Positions 1-7,196 of a stretch of DNA of 36,576 nt are shown in pieces; position 1 is the first letter of the stretch; each line of letters starts with the position of its first letter. The stretch covers positions 1 through 36,576 of the forward strand of contig CANQUL010000008.1 of assembly GCA_947627015.1 (NCBI GenBank), given 5' to 3'. A model generated the notes under the pieces. It searched no databases and was not told where the DNA came from. It worked only from the letters and a program-made list of their open reading frames with translations. A program made the position numbers and the translations under genes. This DNA comes from an uncultured Clostridia bacterium. GTDB taxonomy: Bacteria; Bacillota; Clostridia; Christensenellales; Borkfalkiaceae.

Positions 1-2016
1 GTGTTCCGTTCGTGGGACAACCCCCGCGCCAACGTCTACCGCATGGACCACGACATCCCTTACAGCTGGGGCACCGCCGTCAACGTCCAGATGATGGCGT
101 TCGGCAACATGGGCGACAACTGCGGCACGGGCGTTGCGTTCACGCGCAATCCCGCCACGGGCGAAAAGGGCCTCATGGGCGAATTCCTCACCAACGCACA
201 GGGCGAGGACGTCGTCGCGGGCGTCCGCACTCCCATGCCCATCGCCGAGATGGCACGCGTCTTCCCCGACGTCTACAAGCAGTTCCAGCAGGTCTGCACC
301 ATCCTCGAGAATCACTATCACGACATGCAGGACATGGAGTTCACCGTCGAGAACGAAAAGCTCTACATGCTCCAGACCCGTAACGGCAAGCGCACGGCTG
401 CCGCGGCCATCAAGATCGCCTGTGACCTCATCGACGAGGGCATGATCACCGAGCAGGAAGCGCTCATGCAGATCGACGCCAAGTCCCTCGACATGCTGCT
501 CCATCCGCAGTTCGACCCCAAGGCCTTGAAAGAAGCCGACAAGAACAACGTCGTCGGCAAGGGCATCGCGGCTTCCCCCGGCGCCGCCGCAGGGACCATC
601 GTCTTTACCGCAGAAGACGCCGTCAAGGAAGGCAAGGCGGGCAAGAAGGTCGTTCTCGTCCGTCTCGAGACCTCTCCCGAGGACATCGAGGGCATGAAGT
701 TCGCGCAGGGCATCCTGACCGTCCGCGGCGGACAGACCTCCCACGCGGCCGTCGTTGCCCGCGGCATGGGGACCTGCTGCGTCTCCGGCTGCGGCGACAT
801 CAAGATGGACGAGGAGAACAAGCAGTTCACTCTCGCCGGCAAGCTCTTTAAGGAAGGCGACGTCCTGTCCCTCGACGGCTCCACCGGCACCATCTACGAC
901 ACGCTCATCCCCACCGTTCCCGCCGATCCCAACTCGGGCTACTTCGGCCGCATCATGGAACTTGCCGACAAGTACAAGGCGCTCGGCGTCCGCACCAACG
1001 CGGATACCCCCAAGGACGCCAAGCAGGCGGCGGCATTCGGCGCGCAGGGCATCGGCCTCTGCCGTACCGAGCACATGTTCTTCGATCCCGCAAGGATCGG
1101 CGCCTTCCGCGAGATGATCTGCGCCGACACCGTGGAGGAGCGCGAGAAGGCGCTCGCCAAGATCGAGCCCATGCAGCAGGCCGACTTCGAAGGTCTCTTC
1201 GAGGCGCTCGGCGGCCAGCCCGTCACCATCCGCTTCCTCGATCCGCCGCTCCATGAGTTCGTTCCCACCGAAGAGGAGGACATCGCCGCCCTCGCAAAGG
1301 CACAGAAGAAGACCGTCGCCCAGATCAAGCAGATCATCTCCGACCTCCACGAGTTCAACCCCATGATGGGTCACCGCGGCTGCCGTCTCTGCGTCACCTA
1401 TCCCGAGATCGCCGTCATGCAGACCAAGGCCGTCATGAAGGCCGCCATCGCCGTCGCCAAGCGGCACAAGGACTGGTCGGTCGTTCCCGAGATCATGATC
1501 CCGCTCACCGGCGAAGTCAAGGAATACAAGTTCGTCAAGGACATCGTCGTCAAGACGGCCGAAGAGGTCATCAAGTCCAAGCACAAGAAGATCAAGTACG
1601 AAGTGGGTACCATGATCGAGATCCCGCGTGCGGCGCTCACCGCAGACGCGATCGCGAAGGAGGCGCAGTTCTTCTGCTTCGGCACCAACGACCTCACGCA
1701 GATGACCTTCGGCTTCTCCCGTGACGACGCAGGCAAGTTCCTTCCCGCTTACTATGCCAACAAGATCTATGAGAGCGATCCGTTCGCACGTCTCGACACG
1801 ACGGGCGTCGGCCAGCTCATGGAGATGGCGACCAAGAAGGGCAAGAAGGCCAACAAGAAGCTCCACCTCGGCATCTGCGGCGAACACGGCGGCGATCCCT
1901 CGTCCATCGAGTTCTGCCACAACATCGGCCTCACCTATGTCTCCTGCTCGCCTTACCGCGTCCCGATCGCGCGTCTTGCAGCCGCGCAGGCAAACATTAA
2001 GAATCCTCGCAAGTAA
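1..2016 (+). CDS. ppdK: pyruvate, phosphate dikinase (5'-truncated by window edge)
   Basis: Interconverts pyruvate, ATP and phosphate with PEP, AMP and PPi in the cytoplasm. In anaerobes it often serves glycolysis or gluconeogenesis. The visible 671 residues hold the end of the nucleotide-binding domain (CGTGVAFTRNPATGEKG near residue 41), the swivelling phosphohistidine domain with GGQTSHAAVVARGMGT (catalytic His248), and the PEP/pyruvate TIM barrel. The barrel includes GLCRTEHMFF, the GTNDLTQMTFGFSRDD segment and LGICGEHGGD with catalytic Cys626. The His-to-Cys spacing of 378 residues fits the family. Known PPDKs are about 880 residues, so roughly 200 N-terminal residues lie upstream, and the GTG at position 1 is almost certainly an internal Val codon. 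The frame ends at a TAA at 2014-2016. The last bases of the gene are duplicated about 140 bp downstream. Confidence 0.97.
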   Translation: MFRSWDNPRANVYRMDHDIPYSWGTAVNVQMMAFGNMGDNCGTGVAFTRNPATGEKGLMGEFLTNAQGEDVVAGVRTPMPIAEMARVFPDVYKQFQQVCTILENHYHDMQDMEFTVENEKLYMLQTRNGKRTAAAAIKIACDLIDEGMITEQEALMQIDAKSLDMLLHPQFDPKALKEADKNNVVGKGIAASPGAAAGTIVFTAEDAVKEGKAGKKVVLVRLETSPEDIEGMKFAQGILTVRGGQTSHAAVVARGMGTCCVSGCGDIKMDEENKQFTLAGKLFKEGDVLSLDGSTGTIYDTLIPTVPADPNSGYFGRIMELADKYKALGVRTNADTPKDAKQAAAFGAQGIGLCRTEHMFFDPARIGAFREMICADTVEEREKALAKIEPMQQADFEGLFEALGGQPVTIRFLDPPLHEFVPTEEEDIAALAKAQKKTVAQIKQIISDLHEFNPMMGHRGCRLCVTYPEIAVMQTKAVMKAAIAVAKRHKDWSVVPEIMIPLTGEVKEYKFVKDIVVKTAEEVIKSKHKKIKYEVGTMIEIPRAALTADAIAKEAQFFCFGTNDLTQMTFGFSRDDAGKFLPAYYANKIYESDPFARLDTTGVGQLMEMATKKGKKANKKLHLGICGEHGGDPSSIEFCHNIGLTYVSCSPYRVPIARLAAAQANIKNPRK

Positions 2017-2162
2017 GTCGGCTGCAAGACAAAGCGCACCGACGAACGATTCAGACAGAAAAAACGAGTGCCCTCCCCGTGCGGGAGGGCACAGTATATA
2101 TGAGGAGGTTTCGCTTTAAGCAGCCGCGCAGGCAAACATTAAGAATCCTCGCAAGCAAGTCG
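1978..2162 (+). repeat. 43-bp direct repeat of the ppdK 3' end (1978-2020 and 2120-2162)
   Basis: Positions 1978-2020, covering the last codons and stop of ppdK, reappear at 2120-2162 with a single difference. The TAA stop of copy 1 is CAA in copy 2. In copy 2 the ppdK frame therefore continues open for about 50 more codons to a TGA at 2308-2310, but a TAA at 2117-2119 directly precedes it, so it is a fragment and not a gene. The 99 bp between the copies hold a GC-rich hairpin. The arrangement looks like a past insertion or tandem duplication at the 3' end of ppdK. Confidence 0.85.
2068..2092. terminator. GC-rich hairpin downstream of ppdK
   Basis: A perfect 10-bp stem, GTGCCCTCCC (2068-2077) with GGGAGGGCAC (2083-2092), closes a 5-base loop. 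An A-run precedes it on the plus strand (2059-2064) and no T-run follows, so the classical intrinsic-terminator shape is on the minus strand. For ppdK it can still act as a 3' end stabiliser or weak terminator. Its position 52 bases after the ppdK stop suggests that role. Confidence 0.55.
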
Positions 2163-2342
2163 ATTTCGCAAATTTCTTCCGAAATAGCTCCCTACGGGGC
2201 AAAATAAGGGCAAAGAAATTTGCGAGGGGTAAGCTCTTCCAACTCAAAGCCCCGTCGCCCGCGAACGGGTTTGTCCTCAAAGACAAGAAGCGCGAAGCGC
2301 AAATGGAGTGAAAAACCAAAAAGCGTGGTTTTTGGTTTTTCA
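2163..2342. other. gene-free stretch with two perfect inverted repeats
   Basis: I recognise no gene here. A 13-bp perfect inverted repeat, TCGCAAATTTCTT (2166-2178) with AAGAAATTTGCGA (2213-2225), encloses 34 bases. A second 13-bp perfect inverted repeat, GAAAAACCAAAAA (2310-2322) with TTTTTGGTTTTTC (2329-2341), has a 6-base loop and could act as a terminator on either strand. The stretch starts directly after the second copy of the ppdK 3' end and may have arrived with it. Confidence 0.5.
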
Positions 2343-2379
2343 TGAGAGGGAGAAGTAAGGAAAGGAATCAAGTAAAACG

Positions 2380-2408
2380 AACAGCGCTCCGGAACGGAGC
2401 GCTGTTTT
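2380..2408 (+). terminator. hairpin with short T-run at the left edge of repeat copy A
   Basis: Arms ACAGCGCTCC (2381-2390) and GGAGCGCTGT (2396-2405) plus one A-T pair form an 11-bp stem with a 5-base loop, followed by a short T-run. A similar hairpin sits directly left of repeat copy D (34979-35008), so it may be part of the repeat element and not a terminator of any specific gene. Confidence 0.5.
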
Positions 2409-2600
2409 CCTTGCTGTCCCTGAAAGGGAAAGTGGCCGAACGAAGTGAGGTCGAAAGGGTTTTAACCCCTCTGTCACTGCGTGACAGCTCCCCTACAGGG
2501 GCGCCGAGATTGCCTCTGACGCGGGGAGACCTCTCCGTCACAACCATATTTCGCCCCCCTTTAACGGCGATGGACCGAATTTGTGCATACCATGTCCGGG
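2409..2600 (+). repeat. dispersed intergenic repeat, copy A (longest)
   Basis: This is the fullest copy of a structured non-coding repeat seen four times here, always in the same orientation. It contains the small hairpin TCCCT-gaa-AGGGA, a GGCCGAACGAAGTGAGG segment, CTGTCAC-tgc-GTGACAG, CCCCTACAGGGG, and a right part ending in GCATACCATGTCCGG. Positions 2439-2488 are identical to 3734-3783 in copy B, and 2558-2599 match 3786-3828 closely. About 70 bp (2489-2557) are absent from copy B. No protein is encoded convincingly. Confidence 0.8.
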
Positions 2601-2649
2601 CCCTGCCGTGCAAAACCCAAGGTCCGACGATCCCGTCATGCCACCGCCC

Positions 2650-2856
2650 TTACGATTCACGGCCCGTCAGATAATCGATCGTGACCCCGAAATAGTCGGC
2701 AAGCGCGATGAGATTGGACATGACGGGCTCCCGCAGTCCGTTTTCCCACAGGCTGATGATCCCTTTGCTGACATGGATCTCCGATGCAAGTTGCTCCTGC
2801 CCGATCTCCTTCTCCAACCGAAGTTCCCGCAGGATTTGTCCGAATGTATTCTGCAT
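2650..2856 (-). CDS. XRE-family helix-turn-helix transcriptional regulator
   Basis: A 68-residue single-domain DNA-binding protein of the Cro/CI (HTH_3) type. The fold is visible as an N-terminal helix (FGQILRELRLEKEIG), the helix-turn-helix QEQLASEIHVSKGIISLWENG (about 20-40) with the usual Q..LA...VS...IS.WE.G pattern, and the closing P...L..LA..FGVTIDYL motif. It lacks any ligand or peptidase domain. It is divergent from the secreted-protein gene at 2950. The shared 93-bp gap carries an 11-bp inverted repeat overlapping the core promoter, so it is probably a local repressor of the neighbour and perhaps of itself. No good ribosome site precedes the ATG at 2856, but an in-frame TGA lies close upstream and leaves no alternative start. 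The target assignment is inference. Confidence 0.9.
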   Translation of the reverse strand: MQNTFGQILRELRLEKEIGQEQLASEIHVSKGIISLWENGLREPVMSNLIALADYFGVTIDYLTGRES

Positions 2857-2870
2857 ACCAAAATTTTCTC

Positions 2871-2908
2871 ACAAAAGTAAGTATTTATGCTTGACTTCTT
2901 ACTTTTGT
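2871..2908. promoter_or_regulatory. candidate XRE operator: 11-bp perfect inverted repeat
   Basis: ACAAAAGTAAG (2871-2881) and CTTACTTTTGT (2898-2908) form a perfect inverted repeat with a 16-bp spacer. The right half fills the spacer between the -35 and -10 boxes of the 2950 gene, and the left half lies just upstream of its -35. A repressor bound here would block RNA polymerase. The adjacent divergent XRE gene is the obvious candidate ligand (inference). Confidence 0.7.
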
Positions 2909-2919
2909 AAGAGTATAAT
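2891..2919 (+). promoter_or_regulatory. sigma-A-type promoter of the 2950 gene
   Basis: TTGACT (2891-2896), a 17-bp spacer and TATAAT (2914-2919) lie 30 bp before the start codon. The right half of the inverted repeat at 2898-2908 lies inside the spacer. Confidence 0.88.
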
Positions 2920-2949
2920 GAAGAAAATCACCCAACAAGGAGAAAAAAC

Positions 2950-3714
2950 ATGCAGAAAAAGAAATTGGCTATTTTATGTTTGGCACTCGGCGTCGCCATC
3001 GTTGTGTCGATCGTTTTCGCGGTCGCCGTTCCGCTGATCATGCGATCCATCGAAGAGGGGAAGCATACTTATATGGACGGCTGGTCGAACGACGAGAATT
3101 CCCATTGGAAGACTTGTTCCGAATTTGAATGCCTCATGGCGGGAACGCGGTTCAAGGAAGCAAAGCATACCTTTGAGTACGGAGAACCGGAGATCATCCG
3201 CAGCGTCGGCTCTCCCGACAAAACAAAGGTCACAAAAACGTGTAAAGTCTGCGGGTATGAGGACGCGGATATTACCGAGGGAGAGCTCGTCTACGGCTCC
3301 AAAGAGTACCCCGCCTCCCCCGAAGACATGGGCCCGGTCTACTTCGGCGACGGGGAGATGTACCCGTCATTTTCGCACGGGGACACGTTCGAATATTATT
3401 GTAAACTCGATTTCGAAACGGCGGGCACGATCACCTTCACGCGCGGATACTATACGGGCAACAGGTGGAATCCGCGCAGTCCGGAAGGGACTTTCACGCT
3501 CTATGATTCCGATTGGAACGAGGTCTCTCTGGCGAAACAATCCGACCTGTCCTATGATAAAGGGAGTTACCGCTTCGACATTTTCAAGGCGGAGATCGGA
3601 AGGGGAAGCTATTATCTGCATCTCAAAATTACCGAGAAAGGCGACGGAGGAAGTTACTCCTACAAGGTCAATTACTCCTTCCAAGCGTCCGGCGCTGATC
3701 CCGCGGCGGTCTGA
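2950..3714 (+). CDS. secreted or membrane-anchored protein with Cys/His module and PPC-like C-terminal domain
   Basis: A 254-residue protein of unknown function. A short basic N-terminus and a hydrophobic stretch (about 5-31) suggest an uncleaved anchor or signal peptide. Residues about 39-105 hold a Cys/His-rich module with HW.TC at the front and KTCKVCGYED at the end, a layout I associate with Firmicute surface proteins. The rest is a beta-rich region ending in RGSYYLHLKITEKGDGGSYSYKV, which looks like a bacterial pre-peptidase C-terminal (PPC) beta-sandwich. AAGGAG at 2937-2942 sits 7 bases before the ATG. A strong promoter with an overlapping operator indicates repression by the divergent XRE protein. 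The gene is AT-richer than its neighbours and is bracketed by repeat copies A and B, suggesting acquisition. The PPC assignment is by pattern only. Confidence 0.85.
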   Translation: MQKKKLAILCLALGVAIVVSIVFAVAVPLIMRSIEEGKHTYMDGWSNDENSHWKTCSEFECLMAGTRFKEAKHTFEYGEPEIIRSVGSPDKTKVTKTCKVCGYEDADITEGELVYGSKEYPASPEDMGPVYFGDGEMYPSFSHGDTFEYYCKLDFETAGTITFTRGYYTGNRWNPRSPEGTFTLYDSDWNEVSLAKQSDLSYDKGSYRFDIFKAEIGRGSYYLHLKITEKGDGGSYSYKVNYSFQASGADPAAV

Positions 3715-3733
3715 ACGGAGACATTTCGATGAA

Positions 3734-3828
3734 AACGAAGTGAGGTCGAAAGGGTTTTAACCCCTCTGTCACTGCGTGACAGCCGCCTTTGAACGGCAAT
3801 GGACCGAGTTTGCGCATACCATGTCCAG
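3734..3828 (+). repeat. dispersed intergenic repeat, copy B (internally deleted)
   Basis: The first 50 bases are identical to 2439-2488 of copy A, including CTGTCAC-tgc-GTGACAG. The remainder matches the right end of copy A (about 2558-2599) with a few differences. The intervening ~70 bp of copy A is missing. Copies A and B are in direct orientation and flank the XRE/secreted-protein pair. Confidence 0.85.
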
Positions 3829-3874
3829 GAGAGGGCGGACAAAAACGGCAAAATCTTCTTTTTTTGTAAAGCTC

Positions 3875-3903
3875 TTGACAAGGGCGGACGGATGTAGTAT
3901 AAT
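3875..3903 (+). promoter_or_regulatory. sigma-A-type promoter of the TerB-like gene
   Basis: TTGACA (3875-3880), a 17-bp spacer and TATAAT (3898-3903) match both consensus hexamers and lie 25 bp before the start codon. Confidence 0.93.
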
Positions 3904-3928
3904 AGAGAAAAAAAAGGAGAACGCACAA

Positions 3929-4381
3929 ATGAAAGAATTCGATATGCTCTGCAGAGAATACGAGGAGATGGATGCGGCGACGTACACCCTTCTTCTCGCC
4001 GAAAAGTCGGCGACCGTTCTGCCCGCGCTTGCGGCCGTCACCGAAGGGGGATTGAGCGGCGCTGCCGTCTTTGCGACCTTCGTGCTCGGCGCCGTGGTGG
4101 CCGACGGGCGTCTCTCGGAAGAGGAATTTGCCCTGACCCGCCCGCTGTTTGCGGCCTTCTTCGGCGATGAGGTCTCTTACGAGGACTGCAAAAAGACGGT
4201 GCGCGCCTTAAAGCCCGAATCCAAGGAGCTCAAGGAGTCGGTCGACGCCATGGTCGACGTTTTAGGCCTTCTCTCGGAGGACCTCAAAGACGACCTCGTC
4301 CTCATCTGCCTGATGATCTGCGCCATCGACGGCAAGGTCTCGATGAAGGAGAAGCGCTGGATCAAACAGCTCGTAAAATGA
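3929..4381 (+). CDS. TerB-like small acidic helical protein
   Basis: A 150-residue, probably cytoplasmic, all-helical protein. Two internal segments share the TerB/DjlA-N signature: VLGAVVADGRLSEEEFALTRPLF (about 50-72) and CLMICAIDGKVSMKEKRWIKQLV near the C-terminus. Each has a hydrophobic helix, then A.DG..S..E, then another helix. TerB-like domains are linked to metal or tellurite stress and membrane-associated complexes, but the biochemical role here is unknown. The start at 3929 was chosen because AAGGAG (3914-3919) precedes it by 9 bases and the promoter ends at 3903. The in-frame open region upstream overlaps the promoter and repeat B. It is monocistronic and ends at a bidirectional terminator shared with the P-type ATPase gene. 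Confidence 0.85.
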   Translation: MKEFDMLCREYEEMDAATYTLLLAEKSATVLPALAAVTEGGLSGAAVFATFVLGAVVADGRLSEEEFALTRPLFAAFFGDEVSYEDCKKTVRALKPESKELKESVDAMVDVLGLLSEDLKDDLVLICLMICAIDGKVSMKEKRWIKQLVK

Positions 4382-4404
4382 GACCCCATATCGCTTTTTT
4401 CGCA

Positions 4405-4443
4405 AAAAGAGAGGGGAGACGAACGCATTCGTCTCCCCTTTTT
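4405..4443. terminator. bidirectional intrinsic terminator between convergent genes
   Basis: A 12-bp perfect stem, AGGGGAGACGAA (4412-4423) with TTCGTCTCCCCT (4428-4439) and loop CGCA, is flanked by an A-run on the left and a T-run on the right. It can terminate both the TerB-like gene and the minus-strand ATPase. Confidence 0.93.
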
Positions 4444-4455
4444 GCATGGGATCTT

Positions 4456-7011
4456 TTACCCCGCGGAGGGGTTCATCATGTCGCACAGCCGCACCATCGC
4501 ACTCGAGACGGGGAACGCCGCGAGGACGACGCAGACGAGATAGAGGAGCTGGGGGAAGGTGAACGTGACCGCGTCCCACCCGTCATAGACGAGATTGCCG
4601 AGCCCCGGCACGGTGAGGACGAGAATACACAGCGCCGCGCTGATGCCATAGAGGACAATGCGCAACAGGTTGAAGGGTTGCAGGATGCGGAAGAGCATCA
4701 CGAGTCCGCCGAAGGTCAGCGCAAGGAGCAGCATGGGGGAGAGATTGTCCGCAAAGCCGTAGGAGGCGGGCAGGAGCAGCGAGGCCGTGTATACGGACAT
4801 GATACAGGCGATGAGCGTCAGCGCCCCCGGAATGGACCGTGACAGGACGTAGGGGATAAATCGTCCCTTCACCCGTTCGGTATTGGGCTGCATGGACACG
4901 ACGACGGAGGGCAGCGCGGCGATGAGCACTTCGAAGAGGAGCATGTTGTTGGTCTTGAAGAAGTAGGGCGTCTGCGTGCCGCTCATGGTGATGGAGAAGC
5001 AGATGATGGCAAGGAAGGCGGTAAACAGCGTCTTCATGATATAGAGGCTCGCGGACGACTTGACGTTGTTGATGACCCGTCTCCCCTCATAGACGACGGA
5101 AGGCAGATTCATGAAGTTGTTGTCCATGAGCACGATGTGGGAGATGTTGCGCGCGGCCTCCGAACCCGAGGCGACGGACACGGCGCAGTCGGCCTCCTTT
5201 AAGGCGAGGATATCGTTGACGCCGTCCCCCGTCATGGCGACGGTATTCCCCTGCTTTTTGAGTGCCTTGACGAGGATGGCCTTCTGCTCGGGCGTGACCC
5301 GTCCGAACACGGTATACTGGGTGGCGACGTTCTCCACTTCGAGATCGGTCAGTCCGTCGAGGGAGATGTACTGATTGGCATGGCGGACGCCCACGCGGCG
5401 GGCGACCTCGGACACGGTGATGGGATTGTCGCCCGAGATGATGCGAACGTCCACGTCGTTCTCGCGGAACCACTTGACCGTTTCGACGGCGTCGGAGCGG
5501 ACGTTGTCGGCAAGCGTGATGATGGCGGCGGGACGCAGCATGGCGGGCAGACGGTCTCCCGTGAGGGGAGAGGGCGTATAGGCGAGGACCATGACCCGGA
5601 GCCCCGCGTGGGCGTATTGCTTGACGATGCGTTCCACCTTGAAGGGAATGGGCCGAAGCACAAATTCGGGCGCACCCATGACGAAGGTCCCGGAGTCGCC
5701 GAACGTCACGGCCGAGAACTTGCGTGCCGAGGAGAAGGGCAGGACGCGGGTGGCGGTGAGGGCGGTGGACAGCCCGAACCGTTCGCGCAGGGCGATGGAG
5801 GTCTGGTTGTTGTCGTCGAGGGCATAGAGCATGCTGCCCATGATCTCGTCGAGACTGTTTTCCGAATAGCTCCCGAGGAGCATGCAGTCGCTCACCGTCA
5901 TGCGGCCGTCGGTGATGGTGCCCGTCTTGTCGAGACAGACGATGTTGACGCGGGCGAGCGTCTCGAGGGAGTAGAAATCGCGGACAAGGGTATGCTTTTT
6001 TGCGAGCCGCCACACGCCGAGGCCCATGGCCGCGGAGGTGAGGAGCAGCAGTCCCGAGGGGATCATGCCGATGACGACGGCGCCCGTCAGCATGATGGAT
6101 TCGGAGACGTTGCCGCCCGTCGAGGACCAATTGACCCAATACATGCCCGCGGCGATGAGCGGGATAAAGCAGCCGATGAAGAGGATAAAGAGCCGGATGG
6201 AGCGGATGATCTCCGAGCGCGGCTTTTTGTACTTCTTGGCCTTGGAAGCGAGGGAGTTGAGATAGGTCGCATTGCCGACCTTGTCGGCGCGCACGCGGCA
6301 GGAGCCGCTCGCAAGGAAGGAGCCCGCATAGAGGACGTCGCCCGGATTTTTTTTGACGGGTACCGATTCGCCCGTGAGGAGCGATTCGTTGACCTCGACG
6401 GTCCCGTCCGCGAGCACGCAGTCGGCGGGGACCTGATTGCCCGTCTCGAGCAGGAGAACGTCGTCGAGCACGATCTCGCAGGAGGGGATGTCCTGCTTGT
6501 GGCCGTCCCGCATGACCTTGACGTGCGAAGTGATGAGCAGGCTCAGCTTGTCGATCTGCCGCTTGGCGAGGATCTCCTGAATGATGCCGATGAGGAGATT
6601 TGCGCCGAAGATGGCGACAAAGAGGAACTGCGTGACGGGTGCGCCCGCATAGATGAGGGCGAGCGCGACGAGCAGACACAGCAGGTTGAAGAACGTGCAG
6701 ATGTTGCCGACAAAGATGCTCGCATAGGACTTGGAGTACTTCTTGGTGACGTCGTTGACGAGAAACTGTTCGGCGCGCGTCTTGACCTGTTCGGATGTGA
6801 GGCCCTTGTCGAGGTCGGGGGTAAACCGCTCCACTTCCTCGGGGGAAGGGATCTTGGCGTGCTTGAATTTCTTTTTGAATTTTCGGGTGGCAAAGAGGGG
6901 AGAGTGGGAGGTCGCCCCGCCGAGAAAGCGCAGCGAAAAGGGCGTTCTCGGCTCCTCTTCGAGCGGTTCGTTCTCCTCGCGTTCCTCTTCGTCCATGGGT
7001 TCGAAGTCCAA
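4456..7011 (-). CDS. cation-transporting P-type ATPase (CtpE/Exp7-like)
   Basis: An 851-residue integral membrane pump coupling ATP hydrolysis to cation transport. Signatures in order are LTGES (212-216, actuator), GMIPSGLLLLTS in the fourth membrane helix, DKTGT with phospho-acceptor Asp361, the nucleotide-binding domain, and GDGVND (595-600). C-terminal transmembrane helices follow. The M4 motif lacks the CPC of soft-metal pumps and the PEGL of SERCA-type Ca pumps. MIPSGL resembles the CtpE/Exp7 group, for which calcium is a reported substrate, so the ion here is uncertain. An acidic N-terminal extension (MDFEPMDEEEREENE) precedes the pump domain. The start is a TTG: AAGGAGG (7021-7027 on the minus strand) lies 9 bases upstream, whereas the first ATG (6994-6996) is 24 bases from it. 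The gene is divergent from serS. Confidence 0.93.
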   Translation of the reverse strand: MDFEPMDEEEREENEPLEEEPRTPFSLRFLGGATSHSPLFATRKFKKKFKHAKIPSPEEVERFTPDLDKGLTSEQVKTRAEQFLVNDVTKKYSKSYASIFVGNICTFFNLLCLLVALALIYAGAPVTQFLFVAIFGANLLIGIIQEILAKRQIDKLSLLITSHVKVMRDGHKQDIPSCEIVLDDVLLLETGNQVPADCVLADGTVEVNESLLTGESVPVKKNPGDVLYAGSFLASGSCRVRADKVGNATYLNSLASKAKKYKKPRSEIIRSIRLFILFIGCFIPLIAAGMYWVNWSSTGGNVSESIMLTGAVVIGMIPSGLLLLTSAAMGLGVWRLAKKHTLVRDFYSLETLARVNIVCLDKTGTITDGRMTVSDCMLLGSYSENSLDEIMGSMLYALDDNNQTSIALRERFGLSTALTATRVLPFSSARKFSAVTFGDSGTFVMGAPEFVLRPIPFKVERIVKQYAHAGLRVMVLAYTPSPLTGDRLPAMLRPAAIITLADNVRSDAVETVKWFRENDVDVRIISGDNPITVSEVARRVGVRHANQYISLDGLTDLEVENVATQYTVFGRVTPEQKAILVKALKKQGNTVAMTGDGVNDILALKEADCAVSVASGSEAARNISHIVLMDNNFMNLPSVVYEGRRVINNVKSSASLYIMKTLFTAFLAIICFSITMSGTQTPYFFKTNNMLLFEVLIAALPSVVVSMQPNTERVKGRFIPYVLSRSIPGALTLIACIMSVYTASLLLPASYGFADNLSPMLLLALTFGGLVMLFRILQPFNLLRIVLYGISAALCILVLTVPGLGNLVYDGWDAVTFTFPQLLYLVCVVLAAFPVSSAMVRLCDMMNPSAG

Positions 7012-7020
7012 AAAAAGAGT

Positions 7021-7027
7021 CCTCCTT
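7021..7027 (-). promoter_or_regulatory. Shine-Dalgarno site that fixes the TTG start of the ATPase
   Basis: AAGGAGG read on the minus strand sits 9 bases before the TTG at 7009-7011. No comparable site precedes the in-frame ATG five codons later. Confidence 0.75.
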
Positions 7028-7041
7028 CAAAATTCCCTTTC

Positions 7042-7071
7042 ATTATAGCATGAACGGGACGCAAAAGTCAA
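7042..7071 (-). promoter_or_regulatory. sigma-A-type promoter of the P-type ATPase gene
   Basis: On the minus strand, TTGACT (7066-7071), an 18-bp spacer and TATAAT (7042-7047) lie just upstream of the ribosome site at 7021-7027. Confidence 0.85.
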
Positions 7072-7134
7072 AACATCTTCGGGCCCGCCGCGCCGAAAAT
7101 TTTCTCGGAATGCGTCCCGACAGGGGGCAAACCA

Positions 7135-7163
7135 TTGCCTTTTTGCGCAAAATGGTGTATAAT
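7135..7163 (+). promoter_or_regulatory. sigma-A-type promoter of the serS operon
   Basis: TTGCCT (7135-7140), a 17-bp spacer and TATAAT (7158-7163). The transcript would start near 7170, about 27 bases before the serS ATG. That is too short for a T-box leader, so serS is not T-box controlled here. Confidence 0.85.
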
Positions 7164-7196
7164 GGGGAAAAAGCGAAAAAACCGAGAGGTAAAAAA

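Noticed and set aside
2099..2206. A 35-codon frame starting at ATG 2099 across the second ppdK fragment
   Set aside because: It reads the duplicated ppdK tail in a different frame and is too short and compositionally odd to call.
2342..2674. Small open frames in the 2342-2880 region on the plus strand
   Set aside because: They run through repeat copy A and antisense to the XRE gene, with no ribosome site or family resemblance.
7043..7052. A plus-strand ATG at 7050 upstream of serS as start of an extended SerRS
   Set aside because: The frame runs through the serS promoter, and the conserved SerRS N-terminus begins at 7197.
7164..7196. T-box leader for serS
   Set aside because: The leader is under 35 bases and lacks the T-box element found before pheS.
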